Shown: piece by piece, positions 27,200 through 59,520 of the stretch
Numbering within the stretch: the first letter of the stretch is position 1
Layout of the letters: every line of letters begins with the position of its first letter
From: Puffinus mauretanicus
Lineage: Eukaryota > Chordata > Aves > Procellariiformes > Procellariidae
Assembly (NCBI GenBank): GCA_023333565.1
Contig: JAJKFH010004053.1
Coordinates: 2,914,001-2,978,000 of the forward strand
Reading direction: 5' to 3'
Length of the DNA: 64,000 bases
Notes under the pieces: model-generated
Seen by the model: the letters and a program-made list of their open reading frames with translations, nothing else
Database searches by the model: none
Told to the model about the DNA's origin: nothing
Position numbers and translations under genes: made by a program

Positions 27200-27617
27200 T
27201 TTATTAAACATATACTCTTTAGAACATATTGAAAGACTTCTACAACTTTGAAGGAATCCTCTATCATACCTAAAAGTTCTTATTTTCAGCACTAAATGAA
27301 GCATGTAAGCAAGTGCTACTCACACATAGTAACTGAATGGTAGCAGAAGTGGCCGCTGGTAACTGAAACAACGTGTAGAAAACTATCTCACTAACAACTT
27401 AAAACTGGGTTAGCCCCTGCAGAGTACAGCAGGAATAAATAATCATCTGTTCTGTACGACTACAGTTTAATACTGAAGGCAGTGCTGGTCTACTAGTATC
27501 TGTTTCTTTTTCAATAATAAAGCACGTATCTTTTGAAGTATATAAAAACCCCATAACTTTAGAGAAAGCTAAGTAGCTTAGGTACATTTCCACATTAATA
27601 GAAGCTGGTTTACAACA
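27200..27617 (-). other. TYMS: TYMS 3' untranslated region (inferred extent)
   Basis: Follows the TYMS stop on the minus strand. TTTATT at 27200–27205 (AATAAA on the minus strand) is the first canonical poly(A) signal, giving a UTR of about 0.42 kb. Further TTTATT words occur downstream (for example near 26484), so a longer form is possible. Confidence 0.5.
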
Positions 27618-36748
<9,131 letters not shown>

Positions 36749-37299
36749 GGCGGGCGACAGGCTCCCGGGGCTGCTCCCTGCGGGCCGGGGTGGGCTGCGG
36801 CTGCTCGGTTGTCCCGCTCCCGCCGGCCGCCTCTCCTCCGAGCCCGCCAAAGCCTGGCCTTTCCCGCCAAGCGGCGGCGAGGGGCGGGCGGAGCCGCGAA
36901 CACCTCCTCCCTCTCTTCCCCTTCCCTCCCCGCCCGGTCGCGGCCCTCCCCTCGCCCCGGGGCCCTGCGCGCCGCCGCCTCCTGCCTCCGTAGCGAGGAG
37001 GGCAGCTGCGGAGTCCTCGGCCCCGCCGGTTAGGCTCAGCCCCGCGCCGCACGGCCGGAGGGGACCTGGAGAGCCCCGGCGGGGCGTAAGAAAGCCGGAC
37101 GGCCGCGCTGAGGCGGGTGGCCTGTGTCCGGTCCTTTGCTGCCCTTGTAAACTTCGTCGCCTTAGGCTGGAAATCCTCCACAGCCGCCCTGTCTGGCCCC
37201 GAATGGCGCTTGTCCCCCAGAGGGAGGGCAGTCCGAGCACCTAACCCCAGTCTGTGCGCCAAACCACGCCGATTTTTTCCTCATTCGACTCCCGGCGTG

Positions 37300-40200
37300 G
37301 TGTCCTTTAAAATCATCTGGGTATGCTCTCTCTGTTTGTCAAACTGACTCTTCCCTGAATATTTCTTCGTTAGTATATCTTGTAAGTCAAGCATTTTGTA
37401 AGAGCCACTTACTCTCAGGTAAAACCCAACCCTCTGACAACTGGTGTGATTGCAGGAGTTATGACTGGTAATCTGACGATTAGGAGCCTGTAAGACAGGC
37501 ATATATAGTGGAGGTTGAGTGGAACAGAAGACTGTGGACTCGAAGATGCTACTTCTTACAGCAGGCAGGAAAACACATCTTTCCCACTAATTAAAACAAT
37601 AAAATGGCCTTTTCTTGTATAAACGTGTATACTTACTTGCATGTATAGAAGTAAAGGAAAAAGTATGGTAAAATTAGGGTGTGATTATTTTTCTATAGTC
37701 TAGTCTAGATGGTTTTGTACACTTTAAAATGAATAAAATTTATTTAGGAGAGATACAGTTGGAAATGGTGAACGTAAAAGTGCAAAAAATGCTTAGAAAT
37801 GCTAGGCACAGCAAATGAAACCAAATCACCTAGAGCTCTGCTTCTAACGAGAGAGATGTCAGTTCTTAACCTTTTATTATAATTTGCAAATACCGTTGCA
37901 AGCTAATGTGTGTAATTTAGGAAAAAACAAACATCTCGTCTGATAAAGGATTCCCTGTTAATTGTGACTCCAGAGGCAAACTACATGTAACACATGCCAA
38001 AGGCAGAAGACTTACTCATTACTGCATATTCAGAAAAGTCATTTAATGTACATGATAAACATCAAAAGCAACTAGCACAAGAAATGGGACATTTTCATTG
38101 GAAAATAATATACTACATGCATATGGAAATTTTGTTGATTCAGACTTAGCTGAATGTGCAACATCTGTAGGGACCAATCTTGAAAAGGCTTAAGAATGTG
38201 CTTGAATTTAAGTATTCAAATAGGAATTATTTGTATGCTTACAGCTGATTATTTCCTTAAATCTTTGCATAACCAGTGCTATAGCTGGTTATTAAAGATT
38301 ACCTAATTTACAATATAAATAACATTTTATTTAAATAAATGAATATCAAAATGAATTTGAATTTGGTTTTGAATTAAAAGATTTCTACAGTCTTCGGTTG
38401 CTAGCTCATATGTCACGGTATTTACTAAGCAAAAATTTTCTTATAAGCAACTATTTTAACTATAGTCATTTAACAATTAGCTGTACGTTGAGCTTAGGGG
38501 TATTTCACGTAGAGAGCATACACTGGATTGCAAGAAGAAAGATTTCACACATCTTCTTTCCTAAGAGAAAAAAAAAAATTATTAAACATTTTGGTTTTGG
38601 ACTGAGAAAAAGATGTTAGAAAAATAAGTGTATGGGGAATGTATCAGTGTCCTGCTGTAGAAACATACATGACATAAAAACCAGACTGAAACAGATTTTG
38701 TTTTCTCTTTTTCCCTTCTTATAGATCTTTCCGTGTTTTAACTCTTTGCTTTCGTCACGCTTTCATGCACTCTGAATCTGTTGTGCAAACTGAACATAAA
38801 ATGGTATTGTGATTTGGAAATTAATGCCACTAACTTTTTTCGGGTATGAAATGGCTACACAAGATATGTTGCAGAGAAGAATCAGACTAAGATTCAGGCT
38901 AAAAATCATAATCAGACTAAGGAAATAAATATTCTTACATTAGGCCTTAAAGATTAGTCTTACATGATCTGAAATAGTGTATATCATCAATAACTGCATA
39001 TAAATTACAAAGAATTTTGAAGGAAAACTGTAGAGAAACTGAACATTTTACTTTAAATGTTTATAAATACTTTTTAAAAGTTTCTGTTTTAAATATAATA
39101 TACATAATTTCACCAATATTTATGTAATCAAAGTTCATGGTGAGGCTTATTACATTCTGTCTAAATTCTGCAGCCCACTGCAGCCTCTCTGGTAGAAGTG
39201 ATTTCCTTCATCTGTTTAAAAACCGAGTCTGACCTCAAAAGAATAACCAGAGTCAATTTAAAATGCTGCGATTTTCTTTTCTTCATCTACTTTGTTAATG
39301 TTGAATCCTTTTTACGTGCCTCCTGAGACTTCTGTGTGCATTCAGGTCATGCTTTATTTGCTGAGATGAGGATACCAGCCACCCATGACCTAAAGAGGAG
39401 CCATGTCCAAGTTTAGTGCCTCCTCAGAAGACTGGGGGGACACTGCAGTGATGTGCCTGTAGGTCTTCCGCCTCTTGTGGCTCTGGCCCTGGGAGGGCCA
39501 GCCGGAGCTGGGCGTTCCACAGCCCCCTGGGTTTCCTTGGGTGGCTGGCTAGCCCCACAGCAGCATGATGCCACCTGAAACCACCCCGTCTTTCCTGCAG
39601 ATTCCCCGTGGGGTTAGAGAATATGAAGCGTTGTTTTCCCTTGCCTCTCTGCCTGGTTCTTCCCTCCCCATCTGGAAATCTCTTAAGCATGGAGAGAGGC
39701 CCCTGTGAGCCCTTTCTACAAAAATGGTTACAAGTCCATGGGAGGGATCTTTCTGTGCACGTTCCTACGAGTCAAACTGCAGACACTGTTAACAATCTGA
39801 GCAGAGCGCTGCTAATGGGAAAACGTTATGTGGTAAGACAGCTCTTTCAAGTCCTGGTGCTGATTCTAACTTTGCACTCCTTTATCATAAAGAATAATAA
39901 GGAGCATGCTCTTAAACACCACCTAAAATAAAAAAACATAATGAATAGTGGTAATTCCAGTTCGTTCGTGATTAATGAACACAAAGACACGGTTTCTGAT
40001 GCCAAGGCTCTAGACTCTGGTGGTGAGGCAATTCTTTTCTGAAGGAACATTTATCATTACATTACCTCATCCCAGATGTTACTTAAAGAGTCAGGGTTTC
40101 ACAGTTAAATAAGTCAAGTCTTTTAATATCATCATGTCTGTGTTTTGCAGGCTAGAACATTGAGCATTTGGTTTTGTTTTCCATAATGCTTGTGTTTGTC

Positions 40201-40342
40201 TCTCAATCAATGCGTCGTTTCTGAGAAGACGATCTTAGATATACCATGACTGAATCCTGTTCCAACTGAAGTTTACTGCAATGTAAACACCTCTTATAAA
40301 GAATTGCGTTCTCTATGAAAGGAGAAAGAATGAACTTACCAC
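37300..40342. other. Intergenic region between TYMS promoter and CLUL1 3' end
   Basis: AT-rich, no exon recognised. The 3' UTR of CLUL1 (minus strand) must occupy its right part. A minus-strand ATTAAA (TTTAAT at 40122–40127) is a possible poly(A) signal about 220 bp past the CLUL1 stop. Confidence 0.4.
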
Positions 40343-51433
<11,091 letters not shown>

Positions 51434-51440
51434 GTTCTTT

Positions 51441-54400
51441 CTGTTAAAGAAGCAGGTCGGTGCAGTTAAATGTAAGCATCTTCATGATGCTCAAATGCCC
51501 ATGTGTAATGTTTACCAAGTATTATACAAGTTCCCATTAATTTTGACTTCAACTATGGTTTCTGAGATCTAGAACATGATCCTAAACGCTACTGTTAGTG
51601 AAAACACATGAGTAAGAAGCTTGACCTCATTTGTAATTATCTATTCAGACTAACTAGATGAATTCCACTGAGTTTGCACAGTGGGGTAACAGAATCAGGA
51701 CATATATATATAAAACCAAAAGCTTATGCAGCTCAGTCTGTCCCTTTTCTACCTTGTGAAACACACTAATTACTGATCTCACAGTTTGTTCTTAGTTCAT
51801 ATTGTAAATGCATCCATGCTAAACATATTGCCCAATTTAAAAAGGGAAATTTCTAGAATGTTGTTCCCTTCCTTGTCTCCAAAAATGCAATTCCTTTAAT
51901 TGTCCTTCAGGATAATACTTAATATAGCAGACACAAGAATAGGTGTGCCAAGAAATTGGCAATTAGATCAGTTTTGTAAACAAACATATCAGCAATTGAA
52001 AGAAATTCCTACAAAATAAAGGAAAGAAATGCCATTTGCTTTATTTCCCTCACAAGAGCAATTAGAGGAGAAAGGTTTATTTTTTAGAAACCATGAACTA
52101 CACTTTATAGTTCTCATCTGATTAAGTGAACACAGTATTTAAGTGCCTTCTTGTTAGCCAGTATAGCCTTCTTGGAGATGCAGTTATCAGCTGCAAGTGC
52201 ATATGTAAATTAAGAGCCTGGATTTATTTATAGCCTGGATTTACTTCTATAGTTACTTGCATACCTTTACATTTATAGCGAAAGACCAATTAACTTTGCA
52301 AAGAAATACAAACCCATTACCAAAGAAAAGTAAAAAAAGCCCAATATATTTACCATTAATACTGAAACACCTCCTCTGCAAAATTGTTCCCCGCGTCAGG
52401 AAGGGGTCGGGCTGTGTTCTGATCTAATTGCTGGGAGTGTCAGGGATTTTGCCATGTTCTACTTATCTGATGAGAAGGTACTTAATCCTATTAACGGGAC
52501 GTTTTGTCATTAGGCTGGAGGATTTTGCGTGTATGGGATTTCATGCTCATCTCTGTGGGCAAAACCACTAGGGGGAGCGTTGGGCAGAATTGCATAATTT
52601 AATGTAATTTGGATCTGCTATTTTTCCGTAGTCAGTAGCCTTTCATCTTACTAGCTCTTCCATTGTCTTGCTTTTTACCTTAGGAGACATCTGCAGCTTA
52701 TGTTCTTAGTGAAATTGTTACAATTAGTTTGGGTAAAAATAGCTTCCAACGTTTAATCTCTTCAGTGTAGTTTTAGTCTGCTATAAAAAACACTGGATTA
52801 CGTAATGGCCTTCTTCGTATACCTTCTGAAGATACAGAAATTGAAAAAAATTCAGAAATCCAGACGCAGGCTGGAATATGAGTAGAGTCTGAAATGAGAT
52901 AAGCAAATTTTGGTGTTTTGTACATCATTATACTTGCTAATGTTTTGGGGGCTTGCCCTTTTAATTATTTTCTTCAGTAAATCCATGTGCGCGAAATATG
53001 TCCGGGATCTGACCTGCATGAAGTTTTGGATACTTTGAAATGAGATATTTAAATACTAACAGATGCTTGATATAAAATATGGACAAGTATGGTTAGCAAG
53101 TCATATCCCACCTTGTGATGTTCAGCAGTAATACTCCCTTGAAGTCAAAGAGGAGTTGGGGAAAGTAGATGTCTGTAGCTCATGGTCTGTAACAGCAGTT
53201 TTAAAACATCCCATTCTTTTTTGTTTACCTCATAGTTCATAAAAGCCAATTGATGATTGATGGTTAAGATCTAACATGATTAATGCTGCTTAGGCAAGAG
53301 ATTTGAGAGTTTTATTTTTAAACACGTGGAAGAGTGGAGAACCCGTTAGCTCTAATGAGAACTGCAAGTCCTCAATTTGCATTACAAATTAAGACAGTGC
53401 CACTCTCATTTTCTGAAAATGATGGAGGGGAATATGTTTTTTGGTTTAATATATACGAATTGCTGGCTCACTGAAATGCTGCTAACTCTTTGACCAAGAC
53501 TCAGCACTACACAAAACCTTTCAAGTTCGCTTTTGTGGCAATACCAAGCAGGCACCCTTACAGACTTCGCAATCCCCTGGCCAGACGGTTTGTTAAGCAC
53601 CCCTGGGGCTTGGGCTGAAGTAAAAGGGGCAGTCTCTCTCTCTGGGCCTCATGCTTGGCTCAGGATAGAGAGTAAATGGAAAATACATTTGCACAAAGGA
53701 AGACAATCTATTACAGACACTTGTGAAATGCGTGTTATTAGCCTACATGTGTAATGAGACCTAACAAAGACTTTAATCTTTCACTGCAAGGGTTTGCCCC
53801 CTCATTTTTGGCATTTATCTTTGCTAATATTCATTTACTAGCAAAAGTTACTGCTGGCCTTTCTGGACCTGACTTGATATAGAGAAAGCTTTACTTGATC
53901 CAGAGTAAACAGGGCAGTTTCAACACATCACCCATAGTTCACAGGAGTTTGCAAGAAAGCAGGCAGTCTCAGCCCTACAGGGAAGGAGAGCAGCACTCCT
54001 GCTGCAGGGTGGAGAGGCTGGAGGCTGCCTCTGGCACAGATCCCACAGCTTATTTTCAGAATTGCCCATCTTCTGAAGGTCTCTGTGGGTCCCTGGTCAA
54101 ACACGCTCTTGCACCTTGCAAAGTCACTCCTTAAGGGAAATCTGTACCGAAGCTAATGCTGATACAGGGAGTCCTCGTGGGTGTCAGGGTCCTTTTCTCA
54201 ATTCAGTTGATTTTGAACATTGCAAAGGGTGTTGCATTGTCTTAGGTGTTATTCCTCACACTTTATTATAAGCACTATGTAACCATATGGAAATAGGCAT
54301 TATTATATATATCTATTTCTTTTTACAAAAACACCAAATCGTAGTTCTTTGCTCTCGTGTTATTTCATATATATCTAATGGCTGAAAGAGGAGGTCTAAG

Positions 54401-57400
54401 GACAAAATTGTTTAGAGCTAGTCTCCCTGTTAAAGTTAATCTTGGGCTTAAATTTAACCTTTGAAGTGGACTAAGGAACCCAACACTCTGTTCTTGAAAG
54501 GCAGTTATTAGTCATGCTCACTCTGGAAATCTTTTCCTCTCTCATTTCTGTTTTGAATTTAATTAAACAAAAATCTCACCAATTGTACCTTCAGGTTTCA
54601 TATCAAATATCCACTCTCTTTTCTTTTAACATTCCAAATCTGATTTGCAGTGACCTATTGTGGAGAGCTCTCATTTTTATCTCAGCTGCCATGTTCAATG
54701 GTTTCCTCTTAATATTTTATTTTCCTCTGAATTTGAGTGCTTCAATCAGCCATCGTATGCCATGTCACGACATTGTACGGACATGTTCATTTTTTCACAG
54801 TCTAATACAAGCAGATGATTCAGTGCTCACTGTTGTTGTTGCAAATTATGAGGTACTCTTCTAATATTGAATCATGCTGGAGACATTCTGAAGAAGCTCC
54901 TGTGAGCAAGTTGTAGAAAGTCTTTTTCCCCACCCCAACTGTTACTCCAGTACTACTGTATTTTAATTGAAATTAATATGTATGTATTGGAAAAAAAAAA
55001 GGAAATAGCTTGAAAAGGGATTTCAGTAAAAATAGGCTTTTTGCAAGATTCTGATAAATTGGAATGTAGATAATTTTAATGATACAGATAGACGTGGATC
55101 GTGAACCTAGCTGAACTTGAGCAATGAGAGTTGTAGCTGGCTTTGTGAAATTGCCTTCTGTACTGCTGGTTGACCTCCACAAATGTATAACATTTTTTCA
55201 CAATGTACTGTGACTTCTCCCTTTTTGTTGATCCATTCCACCTGGCAGGATTAAGCATCAAGAAATATGTTGAAATGGAATTTCCTGTGTTATACATCAG
55301 CTGTAGGATTTTGTTCCAGTTATATATTTACACAATTATTTGCTGTTTGGAAGATTTGTTTCCTACTATGTATTTTCACATTTCTTTCAGAGCTAGGCCA
55401 GTCATATAATGATCAGGCTGAAAATACCTGTACATATTTATAGACTCTATGAGTCATGCAAAGTGCCACATATTGACATTAAATCTCTTGATACTTTTAT
55501 GAAATAGTCCCCAGTTCTACAAAATCTTAATTAGCTTTATTTGTAAGCACGCCATTAGTTCCACTGCTTTCAATTGAAATTAAATCCTAGTGGGGGTTTA
55601 TGGTGTAATTACATGGCTAATCTAAAGCATGCACAAAGCTTTGCTAACAGTTAGTATGGGTTTAAGGCTATAGAATTGAACTTTTGTTGTGTGAAGGTTT
55701 TTTTGTTTTGTTTTTAATCCTTTCTAGCACTTCAGGAGCCCCTGAGTGGTTTCTGCTCTCCCCTATATTTCAAAGGCTCTTGGAGCCCTCTTTCAGTTTG
55801 TATTCAGTCTGTCTTTGAGCTCTACCTGAGTAGCGAAAGTTAGGAACTTCTTCTGGGCTCCTTCTTTAGCCCAGAGAGAGAGAGAGGCAAGCTCCTGAGA
55901 TGCTCTCAGTCTTGCTGGAAGGCCTCAGACTAAGGAGCTGAGGCTACCCTAAGCTAGATAGCTAGAGTTAGTCTCAGCTACACATCTTGCAAAAATACCA
56001 GCTCAGGCCCCAAAAGTAGCACAGGTGTGTTAGCATGACAGGATCCCAAAGTTCATGAGCCCTGCAGCTCAGAGTCAGGCTGACACAATTACCCTGTCTG
56101 GAGGAGGGTCAGGCAATGCCAGGTCAGGACTCTGCATTGTGCTCAGCCCAAACATGAAATCAGCTGAAGGCATGAAATCAGCCTGCATAACTTAGAGCAT
56201 CACGCTAAGATTTAACGTGCCTTTATTTGGAACTATTAAGCTACAGCTTTTGAGGTCAGCAAGACCGTCTTCACGAGGTTTAGCGTGCTTTAAAACACAT
56301 GAGCTTTTTCTGATTTCCTTTTGCTTGTCTATCCACAGACACTCAGGATGACTATTAGGTGTGGAAAAAATCTTCCACTTCACTGCTGAATTTTTTTCCC
56401 AAGCCCTCCAGGGTTTTGACACAAAGTTCTAAATACCAGTTCCAGCAGTAATGTGACAACTGTTGTTCACAGGGGCATGCAAAGTTTCTTCACGCCTTAT
56501 CCAGAGATGTTGCAGAAGGGACCTGTTGTGCCTGTAAGTGATACTGAGCACCGTATTTGGGACGACAAATCTATAACGTAAAGGAATTTAATTAATTTTA
56601 AGGAACAGAGAATTAAAACCTAAAAGTTGAATGTAAGACAATACAAAGCTGAAACCTAAAAATTATGCAGTTGTCTTCAGAATTTGTGCTTGGGATATCA
56701 GCTAACTATTGAACTTGGAGTAGCACTATTACTGGTGTTGTGTTATCAGCAGGAGATATCAAAGTCAGTGCAAGGATAACAAAATGAGCTAGAAACAATT
56801 TATTATAAAGCTATGAAGCAAACCTGCATGGTACAGTTACACAAACAGATTTCAGGAAGCATTTAATATTAAAATGCTGAAGTTTTGAACCAGATGTTTT
56901 GCAAGGATTTAGTTTCAAGCTTCCCTAGGAACATTAAAACAAAAAAGTTTTATTGCATGCAGGCATGTAATATATCAGTTTTCAGCCTGCAACTGAAAGG
57001 AACAGGGTTCCTTGTGTGTTTTCATCTGGTTTGCTTAAGCATATCTTCATCATTCAGCTCTGAATCAGCTAGTTAAAATAGTGCCTGCTTATTGGAAACA
57101 ACTCTGGAGTTTAATGAAATTAAGATGACTGAATTATCAGTCTGTGAGGTGCTGAACAACTCTTGAAGATGCTGCTAACTGCCCTAATCTGCAGCTTTCT
57201 TGAAATGTGATTGGAGGCATTCAGCATAGGACCTTGATAATATTCGATGAAGAAACTGGAAGTTGCTTTGGTGGGGAATAATCCTCTGGCTAGTAACTTG
57301 GCCTCTTGCTTCTGCTGCATTTAAAGTGGAACCTGCTGCAGTGCCTGCAGGACAGCAAGCCCAAAGAGGGATGTGTGAAGATAAAGCTTCCTCAATATAG

Positions 57401-58400
57401 CCGATAATAGGACACGCGCAGTCCCTTTGCTTGCAGTAGCGTGGAAGTGGAGGAAGTAAAGCTGGAATGCTGCCTGAAGCTGACTTTTTTTTCATTTCAA
57501 ATATTAGGGACAATTTCTAAGAAGAGCCTTACTGCAATTAGAATTAATGACTTCAAGCTTCTAAGAGTTCTTGCTTAATTGCTGTCGCACATGTTTTTAC
57601 AGCTGTCCTTTTATATAACTAGTACACTGCCCCATGCATCTGCCTCAGTACTCAAAGCTTTTAAAGCACTGTGAATAAACAACAACATTAGTTACCTGAC
57701 AAATGGGAGGAGAATAAAAAAGAAAAACTGAGTTTAGAGCAAATGAGAATTAGAAATGAGAAAAAAGGCAGAAAAGGGAAATGAAGGTGAGATAGGAAAG
57801 ACCACAAAGTACCAAAATGTCAGGGGAGACGCTGATGAGAACAGTCTCTCCAATTAGAAGTAATGAAGTAAAATACACTTCCGTATCCTCTACCAACAGC
57901 TTATTAGTTCTTGCAAACAACAAAAATGTAGGAAGCCCATGAAGATGCATATGTGGCAGAACAGGACAACTATATAACCCTTGAAGTACTTTCTCGTTCC
58001 TCCTGTTTCCCTCTGCTCTGGTACGAAACCGTTCTGGCAAAGACTGGGGGATTTGCCCACACTTCAAGCTGCTTAATACATTTGCAGGCCCTGTGAAATA
58101 CTAAGCAATAAGAAAAGAATTATGGGACTTACTGGTCCAGCTTTAAGTGTGCACAGTGTGTGCACCTCAGCTAGTGAGTGATCTAGGTTTTCTTTGCAGG
58201 CAAAGAAGAGCTCTAGGCTAAGCTGCAATTTAACTGACCTACTGTAGACCTTGACCTCAGGGTTAGATGAGTTGCACTTTGGAAGACCCAGTTCTTCTCC
58301 CCTGACTAGAAAGTGAACGCAGCAGACCAACCTAAATGTAGATCTCTAAAACCGGGACAAATGAATCTCATTGATGTGACATGCAATTTCGGCATGACCT
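51441..58400. other. Upstream flank of CLUL1, no gene recognised
   Basis: About 7 kb of AT-rich DNA. The CLUL1 promoter and 5' UTR exon should be here (minus strand) but cannot be placed from sequence alone. No CpG island, repeat or coding exon is recognised. By human synteny the next gene would be COLEC12 on the plus strand; its first exon was not seen. Confidence 0.4.
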
Positions 58401-58411
58401 GGCTTGTTAGT

Positions 58412-59010
58412 GTTTGCCAGCAGCATCCTGAACTGCATTAAGAAGAGGATTGCCATCAGGTCAAGTGAATTGATCCTTCCTTTCTACTCAGCACTGTGAG
58501 GCTGCACCTGAAGTGATGGGTCCAGTTCTGGGCTCCCCAGTAAAAGAGGCAGGGACACACTGGAAAGTCCAGTGCAGGGCTATAAAGATAATTAAGGGAC
58601 TGGAACGTCTTTCATATGAGGAGAGGCAAAAAGAGCTGGGACTCTTTAGCCTGGAGAAGAGAAGGCTCAGGGAGATCGTATCAATGTGTATATATACCTG
58701 ATGGGAGGGAATGAAGGCGAGGGAGCCAGGCTCTTTTCAGTGGTGCCCAGTAACAGGACAAGAGGCAATGGCACAAAGTAAACCATGAGATTCCTTCTGA
58801 ACACAAGAAAACACTTTTTTACTGTGAGGATGGTCAGACACTGTAACAGGTTGCCCAGAGAGGTAATGGAGTCTCCATCTGTGGAGGTATTCAAAACCTG
58901 ACTGGACATGGTCCTGGGCAACCAGCTCTAGGTGGCCCTGCTTAAGCAGGGGGGGTTGACTAGATGATCTTAAGAGGTCCTTGCCAACCACAACAGTTCT
59001 GTAATTTCTG
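58412..59010 (+). mobile_element. CR1 LINE 3' fragment (first of two in tandem)
   Basis: Starts within the C-terminal part of the CR1 ORF (SILNCIKKRIAIRSSE) and continues to the CR1 3' tail (GACTAGATGATCTTAAGAGG, about 58959–58978). The frame is broken by TGA codons around 58498 and 58512 and by other changes. Confidence 0.88.
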
Positions 59011-59017
59011 TGTTTAT

Positions 59018-59520
59018 TCAGCTCTGGGGCCCCCAGTTCAAAAAAGACATGGATGTGTTAGAGCAGGTCCAGAGGAGGGCCACAAAAATGGTCAGAGGGC
59101 TGGAACACCTCTCCTATGAGGAAAGGCTGAGAAAGCTGGGGTTGTTCAGCCTGGAGAAGAGAAGGCTCCAGGGAGACCTGATTGTGGCCTTTCAATACTT
59201 AAAGGGGGCTCTAAGGAAAGTGGAGAGAGACTTTTTACCAGAGCCTGTAGTGATAGAACAAGGGGTAACAGTTTTAAACTGAAAGAGGGTAGATTTACAC
59301 TGGATATAAGGAAGAATATTTTTTACGATGAGACACTGGAAAAGGTTGCCCAGAGAAGTTGTGGATGCCCCATTATTGGAAGTGTTCAAAGTCAGGTTGG
59401 ATGGGGCTTTGAGCAACCTGATCTAGTGGAAGATGTCCCTGCCCATGGCAGAGGGGTTGGACTAGATGATCTTTAAGGTCCCTTCCAACCCAAACCATTC
59501 TGTGATTCTATGATTCTATA
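59018..59520 (+). mobile_element. CR1 LINE 3' fragment (second in tandem)
   Basis: Begins in the ORF at [20 protein letters not shown], just past the tail of the preceding copy, and keeps [12 protein letters not shown] and [13 protein letters not shown]. It ends in ATTCTGTGATTCTATGATTC-type tail repeats at 59520. It is better preserved than its neighbour. The junction suggests that one copy landed at the tail repeat of the other. Confidence 0.9.

Noticed and set aside
57184..57513. 109-codon minus-strand frame upstream of CLUL1
   Set aside because: No similarity or exon structure recognised; not in the position of a known syntenic gene.
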